Assembly: GCA_017425345.1 (NCBI GenBank)
Contig: JAFOML010000056.1
Span: 1 to 42,983 of the forward strand
Direction: 5' to 3'
From: Eubacterium sp.
GTDB taxonomy: Bacteria; Bacillota_A; Clostridia; Peptostreptococcales; Anaerovoracaceae
Length of the DNA: 42,983 bases
Shown piece by piece: positions 24,616 to 32,153 of this stretch (position 1 is its first letter; each line of letters starts with the position of its first letter). Both the position numbers and the translations under genes were made by a program. The notes below the pieces were generated by a model. The model worked only from the letters and a program-made list of their open reading frames with translations, had not been told where the DNA came from and ran no database searches.

Positions 24616-26169
24616 ATGGCATACACACTTGACACTTTTCTGAAAACCAGCGGCCTTCCCGGCCTGAAGGTGCATACCAGCGAGCTGGATTACAGCGCAA
24701 TTCCGGTGGACTCCGCCTCCATCCAGGAGTATCCTCTCGATGACCTTCTCTATCCGAACGATCTGGTCCTTTCTGAAGCGATTCACTGCCACGACGATCC
24801 GGATCTGTTCTGCAGTTTTGTGGAGGACGTGTACCGGGCGGGGGCGGCGGCATTGATTTTGTCCTTCCGGGACGAGAACTACCGCATTCCCCAGGCGGTC
24901 ATCGACCGTGCCAACGCCCTGAAGTTCCCCATTCTGACCATCGACTGGGATCTCCAGTACATCCAGATCCTGCGCAGCATCCTGCAGGGCATCGCCGCCA
25001 ACGAGAGCGCGGAATACATGGCGATCCAGAACCGTCTGATGGACGCGTACTTCCGCGGCGAACCGATCGACCATGCAGCGCACCTCATTTCGGATGCGTT
25101 CGGAGCTCCGGTCGTCCTCTACGACTCATTCCTGAAGATGCAGGCGCAGTGGCCAAGGACCGGAGATCCTGCGGATACTCTGCCGGATGCAGAGATCGCC
25201 TCTTATCCGATCCAGTTCAGCGGCCGTGTCTGGGGCTCCCTGCATATCATGCGCACAGAGCGTTCGGAGAAGCTGCTGCAGCGACCGGATCTGATCAACA
25301 GCAATATTTCCATGCCGCTTTATCTCTGGTTCAACCGTGACCGCATCGCAGAGATGACGCGGATGAAGGTGAACAATGAGCTGATTCACAGTCTGATCGA
25401 CCGCACTTACGATAATCCGGATCAGGTCATCCTGCAGGGGCAGGAGCTCGGTATCAACCTTCTGATGCCATTCGTCTGTATCTGCGTGCGCATGGGCGCG
25501 CGCGACGGAGAAGACAGTGCCGAGTACTCCGCAGAGACGGTGGAGGTCATGACCAGCATCGAGGGGCTCGCGGAACGACTGGCGGGAAACGACGGATTCC
25601 GGCTCATCCTTGCGCAGGCCCGTTCGCGCTGCAGTCTGTTTCTGTCGCGCGAGATGCTGACGACGGGCGCCGCGGCAGATTTTGCCAAGAAGTTTCAGGC
25701 TGTTATCACGGAAGCATTCCCATCCAAGGCCTTTTATATCGGCATCAGCCGCTGCTCTTCCGGGGCGCTGAACGAGTTCCCGATCATCTACCAGGAAGCG
25801 CTGCTCGCCATGAACCACGCAGCAAGCACAGGAAACGTCAACCGCATCGCCACGTTCAAGGATACGACGCTCAACCGGATGCTGGCTCTGATCACCGCAG
25901 ACGCAGATGTGAGCCGGCAGGCGCGCGAGTTCATGCAGCCGCTGGTCTACGCGTCTTCCAGCGGACACGGCACAGATTATCCCGGCACGCTGACGGAATA
26001 CCTGAATCAGAACTATAACGTCAGCCAGACGGCGCGCGTGCTGCACCTCTCGAGGCAGTCCATGCTGTACCGTCTGGAAAAGATACAGGATCTGCTGCAG
26101 GTGGACCTGCAGAATCACGACGATCTGTTCCTGCTGGAGCTCTACACAAGGGTGCTGCAGGGACACTGA
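24616..26169 (+). CDS. PucR-family transcriptional regulator
   Basis: A regulator of about 517 residues. The N-terminal PucR domain (about 1-125) carries DDLLYPNDLVLSEA and AAALILSF. A middle GGDEF-like/CdaR-type region (about 250-430) follows. The C-terminal HTH_30 helix-turn-helix contains TLTEYLNQNYNVSQTARVL and RQSMLYRLEKIQDLL, the family's typical ending. Start at 24616 (MAYTLDTF) is chosen because AAAGGAAA lies about 10 bases upstream; an ATG at 24586 lacks such a site. PucR regulators often control purine or amino acid catabolism next to their own gene. Here the only downstream partner is the metallo-beta-lactamase-fold gene 40 bases on. Confidence 0.87.
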   Translation: MAYTLDTFLKTSGLPGLKVHTSELDYSAIPVDSASIQEYPLDDLLYPNDLVLSEAIHCHDDPDLFCSFVEDVYRAGAAALILSFRDENYRIPQAVIDRANALKFPILTIDWDLQYIQILRSILQGIAANESAEYMAIQNRLMDAYFRGEPIDHAAHLISDAFGAPVVLYDSFLKMQAQWPRTGDPADTLPDAEIASYPIQFSGRVWGSLHIMRTERSEKLLQRPDLINSNISMPLYLWFNRDRIAEMTRMKVNNELIHSLIDRTYDNPDQVILQGQELGINLLMPFVCICVRMGARDGEDSAEYSAETVEVMTSIEGLAERLAGNDGFRLILAQARSRCSLFLSREMLTTGAAADFAKKFQAVITEAFPSKAFYIGISRCSSGALNEFPIIYQEALLAMNHAASTGNVNRIATFKDTTLNRMLALITADADVSRQAREFMQPLVYASSSGHGTDYPGTLTEYLNQNYNVSQTARVLHLSRQSMLYRLEKIQDLLQVDLQNHDDLFLLELYTRVLQGH

Positions 26170-26209
26170 TCGGAATCGCTTAACACTTTGTTTCAAATAG
26201 GAGGAAAAA

Positions 26210-27154
26210 ATGGGCTGGCTTGAGAATTATCCAAGAGAATACTATCAGAAATACGAACGGGTCTCCGTCAGGAACGACTGCGGATGGTTTGAGGTCTACC
26301 GCCTTCCGGGGGGTGTTTACGCAATCGCAGAGCCGCAGCAGTTTCAGGAGGTGAACTTTTTCCTGATCATCGGAGAGGAACGCGCGCTGTTGCTGGACAC
26401 CGGCATGGGGATCTGTCCGATCGAGCCGCTGATCCGCGAGCTGTATGACGGCGAGATCCTGACGGTGAACTGTCACTGCCACTTTGATCACACCGGAAAC
26501 AACTATGTATTCCAGCCGGTATACGTGTTTGACGACCCGCTTGCGCTTCACCTCGCGGAAACCGGTCTGACCAAAGAACAGGTCGGCGCGGAAGCCGATG
26601 AGGATATGTTCCAGTTCGGATTCCCTGCCTGTTTCGATCCGGAAAGCTACCATGTGGAGCCGTACTCCGTCATTCCGATCCGGGACGGGCACATCTTCGA
26701 TCTGGGCGGGCGCCGCATCCGCGTGTTCCATACGCCCGGACACAGTGAGGATCACATCGTCCTGTACGATGAGACCAACCAGATCCTCTTCACCGGGGAC
26801 ATGGTCTATCTCGGCGCGCTCTACACGCACTTCGATAATGACGTGTTCGGCCGCGGTGATATCTATAAATATCGCGACTCCCTGATCCGCGTGCGCGATG
26901 CGATCAGCCCGGACAGCCGTCTCTACTGCTCGCACAATGATCTGGTCACAGACTATGCCAAGCTCTGCGAGGTCATCGATGCCCTTCAGGTGGTCATCGA
27001 CGCGGAGACCGGCTCCGCCGGCACCGATGCGCGGAAGGACGGTCCGATCGGAAAGGGCCACGATTACGGTGAGCTCGCCAATCAGCCGCACGTCTACCAG
27101 TTTAACGGCTTTTCGATTTTCTGCCGGCCGGGACTTCAGAGCAAAGAGGCTTAG
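26210..27154 (+). CDS. Metallo-beta-lactamase-fold hydrolase
   Basis: A 314-residue MBL-fold enzyme. The metal motif is HCHFDH at 89-94, followed by the later ligands in HTPGHSEDH and FTGDMVY, and a C-terminal SHND. An unusual N-terminal extension of about 45 residues precedes the fold. GGAGG lies 6 bases before the ATG. It follows the PucR gene by 40 bases, so it is probably the regulated partner. The superfamily covers thioesterases, lactonases, glyoxalases and others; the substrate cannot be inferred. The 3' end overlaps the convergent methyltransferase gene by 4 bases. Confidence 0.85.
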   Translation: MGWLENYPREYYQKYERVSVRNDCGWFEVYRLPGGVYAIAEPQQFQEVNFFLIIGEERALLLDTGMGICPIEPLIRELYDGEILTVNCHCHFDHTGNNYVFQPVYVFDDPLALHLAETGLTKEQVGAEADEDMFQFGFPACFDPESYHVEPYSVIPIRDGHIFDLGGRRIRVFHTPGHSEDHIVLYDETNQILFTGDMVYLGALYTHFDNDVFGRGDIYKYRDSLIRVRDAISPDSRLYCSHNDLVTDYAKLCEVIDALQVVIDAETGSAGTDARKDGPIGKGHDYGELANQPHVYQFNGFSIFCRPGLQSKEA

Positions 27155-28320
27155 TCCCTGCGAGAAGGCCGCTCACCATAGAACTGGAAATAGGTCGTCT
27201 CAATATTACCATTGTACAGCTTTCTCCTTCGGTCCGCCTGGCGCTGAAGGAGTTTTTCAAATTTCTTTTCCGGCGTAATGAAATAGAAGGAGGCTTTTCT
27301 GTCCCGGAGCCAGACTTCCAGCGTTTCATAGATGTGGAGCAGCGCCTTGTTGTCCGCGATCCGGACACCATAGGGAAGATTGCTGATCACGACAGCACCT
27401 TCGGGAAATCCGTCCACGGCCATGATCCTCGCACTTTCCAGTGTTTTCAGGCAGTCCGCGATATCGCATCGTTTAAATACGATACAGTCCTCCACACCCG
27501 CGTTCTCGGCATTCAGCGCAGCTGCATGGAGTGCCTTCGGGTCGATATCGGATACGGCGAGCTGCATCTTCCGGTCATAGTCGATCGCCGCATAGGCTGC
27601 GCGCCGCTCCTCTTTCCAGAGCTGCGGATCGATAAACTCCCAGTGTTCCGCTGCAAACTCGCGGTCCAGTCCCGGGGCGATATTCCGGCCGATCATCGCT
27701 GCCTCGATCGCGATCGTTCCGGATCCGCAGCACGGATCCAGAAGGAGGCGGTCCGGATTCCAGAACGAAAGCTGCACCATCGCCGACGCCAGCGTCTCCT
27801 TGATCGGCGCTTTTACGCTGTGTTCACGGTATCCCCGTTTGTGAAGGCCGGCGCCGGATGTGTCCATCGAGATCGTGACGCGGTCCTTCAGAAGCGACAC
27901 ATAAATGTCATGCAGCGGGCCGGTCTCCGGGAACCAGTCAATCCCGTAGATCTGTCCCAGCCTGACGATGATGGCTTTCTTCACGGTCTTCTGATTGATC
28001 GGCTCGCTTCGGAGATGGGACTTCACGGTGCTCACGTGCACGGTGAACTTATCATCCGGCAGAATATAGTTCTCCCAGGGGATGGCCATGACCTGCTGAT
28101 ACAGATCCTCGGATTCCACGGCATCGAATTCCGCCATGCGGATCATGACGCGGTCTGCGCAGCGCAGCCAGAGATTGGCGCGCACCACGGCCCGCTCATC
28201 CCCCAGAAAGGTGACCTTTCCGTTCTCTGTCTTTTCCACACGCATTCCCAGCGCTTCGATCTCTCTCCTCACGACGGCTTCCAGTCCGAATGTTGTAGTC
28301 GCGATAAGATGCAGTTTCAT
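27151..28320 (-). CDS. THUMP-domain class I SAM-dependent RNA methyltransferase (RlmL/YpsC-like)
   Basis: A 389-residue protein with an N-terminal ferredoxin-like and THUMP RNA-binding region (about 1-160). A Rossmann methyltransferase domain follows with the SAM motif LLDPCCGSGTIAIEAAMIGRN cut at the usual place and the catalytic SNLPYG, which resembles the (N/D)PPY signature of guanine-N2 methyltransferases. The architecture equals Firmicute YpsC and the N-terminal half of E. coli RlmL, which methylates 23S rRNA G2445; that target is by homology. It is divergent from the nitrogenase-like operon. Confidence 0.88.
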   Translation of the reverse strand: MKLHLIATTTFGLEAVVRREIEALGMRVEKTENGKVTFLGDERAVVRANLWLRCADRVMIRMAEFDAVESEDLYQQVMAIPWENYILPDDKFTVHVSTVKSHLRSEPINQKTVKKAIIVRLGQIYGIDWFPETGPLHDIYVSLLKDRVTISMDTSGAGLHKRGYREHSVKAPIKETLASAMVQLSFWNPDRLLLDPCCGSGTIAIEAAMIGRNIAPGLDREFAAEHWEFIDPQLWKEERRAAYAAIDYDRKMQLAVSDIDPKALHAAALNAENAGVEDCIVFKRCDIADCLKTLESARIMAVDGFPEGAVVISNLPYGVRIADNKALLHIYETLEVWLRDRKASFYFITPEKKFEKLLQRQADRRRKLYNGNIETTYFQFYGERPSRRD

Positions 28321-28414
28321 TGATTGCCTCCTTGCCGGTCTGCCGAAACGGCGATTCTCTCCCTATTTTACACGAAGCCACGCGGCAAGGCTACACTTTT
28401 TCACGAGCAGATTC

Positions 28415-28458
28415 TTGCGAAGCGGAAACGCCCGTGGTAGCATTACAGTAACGTGTAA
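28415..28458 (+). promoter_or_regulatory. Possible promoter and operator of the nitrogenase-like operon
   Basis: TTGCGA (28415-28420), a 17-base spacer and TAGCAT (28438-28443) form a weak sigma-A match. Immediately after is the inverted repeat TTACA-GTAACG-TGTAA (28443-28458), at about the predicted transcript start, a typical position for a repressor. Both are tentative. Confidence 0.35.
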
Positions 28459-28488
28459 AAGAACCCGCGGTAAAAAGGAATGACAAAT

Positions 28489-30717
28489 ATGAAAGAAATC
28501 GCTATTTACGGAAAAGGCGGCATTGGAAAATCGACCCTGTCCGCCAATATCACAGCAGCGCTCAGCCGGGCCGGAGAGCGGGTGCTGCAGATCGGCTGCG
28601 ATCCGAAGCACGACTCGACCAGGCTTCTGACCGGCGGACGCCGGATCACGACCGTTCTCGACTATATGAAGGAGACCGGCGCGCTGGATTACCGGCTGGA
28701 TCAGATTTTGTACACCGGGGAAAACGGCTGCGGATGCATCGAGACCGGAGGCCCGCGGCCGGGCGTCGGCTGCGCGGGCCGGGGCATCATCTCCGCCTTC
28801 GAGCTGCTGGATAAATTCCACGTGAAGGAAGAGTACGACACCATTCTGTACGACGTGCTCGGGGACGTGGTATGCGGCGGGTTCGCCGTGCCGATCCGGC
28901 GGGAATACGCCAATATGATCTTTCTCGTGACGAGTGGGGAATACATGTCGCTGTATGCGGCGAATAATATTTTGCGCGGAATCGCGAACTACGATACGGG
29001 CCATGGCCGTGTGGCCGGCATCCTCTACAACTGCCGGAACGTGCGGGACGAGGACGCGAAGGTCTATGCGTTTGCCGAAGCCGTCGGGCTGCCGGTGTTC
29101 GCCAGGATCCCGCGAAGCGATGCGTTTGCCCAGTGCGAGCGCAGAAACTGCACCGTTGCAGGGCTCGGAACCGACGGATTCCCGGAGATCGCTGCCCTGT
29201 TCGAAGATATCGCGCAGAGGATCCTCGAGGGGCCTGCGCTGCACTTCGCAAGACCGCTCACCGACGAGGCGCTGGAAGAGCTGATCATGTACCGCGCGGC
29301 GGGAAAGACGGCGGAGACTGCCCCGGCTGAGGCGGATGTGGCAGCAGAACCGGACGAACCGTCCGGAGCGCCGGCTGCAGACGCCCACTATGAGCCCGGC
29401 CGTCTGTCGAAGAATGTCATCCGCAACGAACCTCTGCACGGCTGCGCGTTCAGCGGAGCGGTCAGCATGAGCGTTCACATCCGGGACGCCGTGATTCTGG
29501 CGCATTCCCCGGTGAGCTGCACCTATCTTGCCTATCAGAGCATCAGCTCCACGAACCGCAGACGTCTGTTTGAACGCGGTGTGCTGCTGCCCTACTCGAT
29601 GACGCTGAACCTCGCGTCCACCGAGATGAAGGATGAAGACATGGTGTTCGGCGGTACGGAAAAGCTGCTGGCTGCGATCGAACGCTACCGCAGCATGACC
29701 GGACCGGACAGACCGAAGGCGGTCATCGTCGTCAGCTCCTGCCCTGCCGGGATCATCGGAGATGACATTGACGATGCCAAAGCGCTGTCGACCCCGGACT
29801 TTCCGGTCATCACCGTGAAAGCGGAAGGCAATCTGGCCGGCGACTACCTGCAGGGCATGCTGATGGCATACCAGGAGCTCGCGCTGCAGATCATCGACCG
29901 GAATGCAGTTCGGAAGCCAAAGACCGTGAATATCGTCTTTGAGAAGGTCGTCGTCCGGAACACCGAGCGCAACTACCAGATCCTTACCGGGTTCCTCGCG
30001 CAGATGGGCATCCGGGTGAACTGCCGGTTCCTCTGCAACACGACGTTTGATTCCCTCCGGAACTTCTGCAGCGCGGAGCTGAATCTGCTTGCGTATCAGG
30101 ACTACACCGGGAAGATCCTCCGGGATTTCTTTACGGAAGAGTATGGATGCCGGTTCTTCGACCGTCAGTTCCCGATCGGATTTCCGGAGACCTCGGAATG
30201 GCTGCGCGGCATCGGCGCGTTCTTCGGCACCGCAGACGAAGCCGAGCGGATCATCGCGGAAAACCGCGCGCTTTACGAGAGCGGGATCGCAGAATGCCGC
30301 AAAGCGCTGAAGGGCAAAAAACTGATGATCTTCACCTACAACCATGACATCGACTGGATCCTCTCCGCGGCGCTGGATGCCGGGATGGAGATCCTGAAGA
30401 TCTGCATATTCAACTTTTCGCAGGACGAAGGCTTCCGCACCCGCCTGCCGGAAGTCCGGGACATTCCGGTCGTGGAAAACTACGACGGGGAAAACCGCGT
30501 CACGGATATCCGGACGCTGAAACCGGACATCATCCTGTCCAACTATGAGAATTCCGCGGCCGGCCAGGGCGTCATCGCCGACACGATCCCGATGTGTCCG
30601 GATAACGGGTTCTTTGCCGGTCTTGCGATGATGCAGCGGTGGGTCCGCCTGTTTGAACGCAGTCAGAAAGGAGAGTGGCAGAATGACCGAGCGTTATTTG
30701 AAAAATATTATGCCTGA
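28489..30717 (+). CDS. Nitrogenase-like fusion protein: NifH-type ATPase joined to NifD-type subunit
   Basis: A single polypeptide of 742 residues. Residues 1-270 are a NifH/BchL/CfbC-type reductase: P-loop GKGGIGKS (8-15), switch segment GCDPKHDST, and both cluster cysteines, C95 (GVGCAGRG) and C129 (DVLGDVVCGG). An Ala/Glu/Pro linker (271-303) joins it to a NifD-type domain with the three P-cluster-type cysteines C319 (HGCAFSGA), C344 (SPVSCTY) and C418 (SSCPAGIIGDD). The FeMo-cofactor cysteine position reads LNLLAYQ, not LxLxHC, so nitrogen fixation is unlikely. The ATG at 28489 is preferred because AAAAGGA lies 9 bases upstream; one at 28480 abuts it. It overlaps the NifK-like gene by 35 bases. 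The NifH and NifD components are normally separate proteins. Substrate unknown. Confidence 0.9.
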   Translation: MKEIAIYGKGGIGKSTLSANITAALSRAGERVLQIGCDPKHDSTRLLTGGRRITTVLDYMKETGALDYRLDQILYTGENGCGCIETGGPRPGVGCAGRGIISAFELLDKFHVKEEYDTILYDVLGDVVCGGFAVPIRREYANMIFLVTSGEYMSLYAANNILRGIANYDTGHGRVAGILYNCRNVRDEDAKVYAFAEAVGLPVFARIPRSDAFAQCERRNCTVAGLGTDGFPEIAALFEDIAQRILEGPALHFARPLTDEALEELIMYRAAGKTAETAPAEADVAAEPDEPSGAPAADAHYEPGRLSKNVIRNEPLHGCAFSGAVSMSVHIRDAVILAHSPVSCTYLAYQSISSTNRRRLFERGVLLPYSMTLNLASTEMKDEDMVFGGTEKLLAAIERYRSMTGPDRPKAVIVVSSCPAGIIGDDIDDAKALSTPDFPVITVKAEGNLAGDYLQGMLMAYQELALQIIDRNAVRKPKTVNIVFEKVVVRNTERNYQILTGFLAQMGIRVNCRFLCNTTFDSLRNFCSAELNLLAYQDYTGKILRDFFTEEYGCRFFDRQFPIGFPETSEWLRGIGAFFGTADEAERIIAENRALYESGIAECRKALKGKKLMIFTYNHDIDWILSAALDAGMEILKICIFNFSQDEGFRTRLPEVRDIPVVENYDGENRVTDIRTLKPDIILSNYENSAAGQGVIADTIPMCPDNGFFAGLAMMQRWVRLFERSQKGEWQNDRALFEKYYA

Positions 30718-31990
30718 CAGTCTGTCCGGGCTGATCTTCGCGTTCGAGGGCATCGAACGCGGCGTCACGATCCTGAACGGGCCAACGGGGTGCAAATTCT
30801 ATCACTCCTCCATCTCCGACAGCAGAATGCTCCGCCAGGAGGAGTTCGATCCGCTGAACTTTCCGGATCTCTGGTACTTCGGCCAGCCCCGCGTCCCGTG
30901 CACCTATCTGGACAAGCGTGACTATGTCTATGGCAGCGCAGACAAGCTGACGGAACTGATCAGCTGGCTCCGCGCAGAGCTGAAGCCAACGCTTCTGACC
31001 GTGATCAACTCGCCGGGCGCTGCGCTGATCGGGGACGATCTTTCGCGCATTACGGCAGCAGCCGCCGGTGACATCCCGTTTATCACCGTGGAAACACCGG
31101 GTTACTCGCTCCCCGTATGGAAAGGCTTTGAACGGGCATGCCGGATGCTGATCGACCGGTTTGCCGAGGCGGAAGCGAGCCCACGCTCTTCCGCCTCCGG
31201 AAGACCCCGCGTCAATCTGCTCGGCATTTCCCTGTTCCACCGCAACTATGAAGGCGATCTCGCAGAGCTCCGGCGTGACCTCGAACTCTGCGGCATCGAC
31301 GTGAACTGTATTCTGGGCTGCGGCTGCACACTGGATGAGGTCCGCGCGCTTCCGGCAGCTGACCTGAACCTCGTGATCGATCCGCTCTACGGGAAAGCCG
31401 CTGCGGACTGCCTCGAGATGCGCTTTGGCACACCGCAGATCTGCTGCGACAGCCTGCCGGTCGGTTTCTCCCCGATGGAGCAGCTGATGCGCAGGATCTG
31501 TGACGTGCTGCACACAGACCCTGCACCGTTTCTGGAAGAGAGCGAAAGAGCGCGGGCGAGAAGCTTCGTCTTCCTCTCCCGCATCAACTCGCTGACCGGC
31601 CTGCCCAAGGGCACACCGTTTGCCGTACACGGCACGCTGCCGGAGGCCCTCGGCTATACGGACTTCCTGATCCGCTACTTCGGCATGGCAGCCGAGACCG
31701 TGGATGTCAGCAGCCCGCTGGAAGGCCCCTCTGCGGACGCGCTCACCGCGCTTCTGCGCGAGAACTCGATGGAAAAAGCGCTGTCCCGGGATATCCTTCA
31801 GACATCCGCGGAGCTCGTCCTTGCAGACGGGAACATCATCGCGATGCTGAAGGCGCGCGGCACCAGATTTTGTGGCATCGAAACCGCCATGCCGACGCTC
31901 GGCTACAACGACGTGATTCCGAAGACACACCTCGGCATCCGCGGCGGCCTGCTCCTCTGCGAGCAGATCCTGAACGGCCTGCTCTACTAA
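30683..31990 (+). CDS. Nitrogenase-like NifK/BchB-type subunit
   Basis: A 435-residue partner of the upstream fusion. It has the three-Rossmann layout of component 1 beta subunits: MPDSLSGLIFAFEGIERG at the start, NGPTGCKFYHSS with C37, and NSPGAALIGDD at 109-119. Of the three P-cluster cysteine positions only the second (C37) is kept. The first is Asp/Ser (PDSLSG) and the third is Ser/Pro. With three cysteines from the D-type domain this gives four ligands, enough for one [4Fe-4S] cluster, as in the chlorophyll-pathway NB protein (inference). The ATG at 30683 follows AAAGGAGAG; a TTG at 30653 in the same frame has no advantage. A terminator follows, so the operon has two genes only. Confidence 0.87.
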   Translation: MTERYLKNIMPDSLSGLIFAFEGIERGVTILNGPTGCKFYHSSISDSRMLRQEEFDPLNFPDLWYFGQPRVPCTYLDKRDYVYGSADKLTELISWLRAELKPTLLTVINSPGAALIGDDLSRITAAAAGDIPFITVETPGYSLPVWKGFERACRMLIDRFAEAEASPRSSASGRPRVNLLGISLFHRNYEGDLAELRRDLELCGIDVNCILGCGCTLDEVRALPAADLNLVIDPLYGKAAADCLEMRFGTPQICCDSLPVGFSPMEQLMRRICDVLHTDPAPFLEESERARARSFVFLSRINSLTGLPKGTPFAVHGTLPEALGYTDFLIRYFGMAAETVDVSSPLEGPSADALTALLRENSMEKALSRDILQTSAELVLADGNIIAMLKARGTRFCGIETAMPTLGYNDVIPKTHLGIRGGLLLCEQILNGLLY

Positions 31991-32018
31991 CGACAAAATC
32001 TATACCAGGCGACAAAAA

Positions 32019-32042
32019 AACCGGGTGGCATCACCCGGTTTT
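32019..32042 (+). terminator. Intrinsic terminator of the nitrogenase-like operon
   Basis: AACCGGGTG-GCAT-CACCCGGTT stem followed by a short T-run; A-run on the other side, so it could work in both directions. 28 bases past the stop codon. Confidence 0.85.
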
Positions 32043-32103
32043 GCAATATATGTACTGCTTTTTACATCAGCTTCCGGAACATTTCCTCAAAGTCCGCAAG
32101 GGT

Positions 32104-32145
32104 GAAAAGAACTCCTTCGGAAGCTTGCGCTTCCGAGGGAGTTCT
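32104..32145 (-). terminator. Intrinsic terminator of the surface protein gene
   Basis: A 17-bp hairpin with arms 32108-32124 and 32129-32145 around TTGC, with one G-T pair, followed on the minus strand by TTTTC. It lies 8 bases past the stop codon. Confidence 0.85.
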
Positions 32146-32153
32146 GACTTGCG

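Noticed and set aside
28363..30345. 660-codon minus-strand frame opposite the NifHD fusion
   Set aside because: Antisense shadow in GC-rich codons; the plus-strand product has intact cluster and ATPase motifs.
30653..30682. TTG start of the NifK-like gene at 30653
   Set aside because: The ATG at 30683 has AAAGGAGAG at correct spacing; the upstream extension lies in the overlapping gene and has no ribosome site.
28489..31990. A genuine nitrogenase
   Set aside because: The FeMo-cofactor cysteine is missing, the K-type subunit keeps one of three P-cluster cysteines, and no nifB/E/N genes are adjacent.
30572..31996. 474-codon minus-strand frame opposite the NifK-like gene
   Set aside because: Same reason; no ribosome site and composition typical of a reverse-frame artefact.
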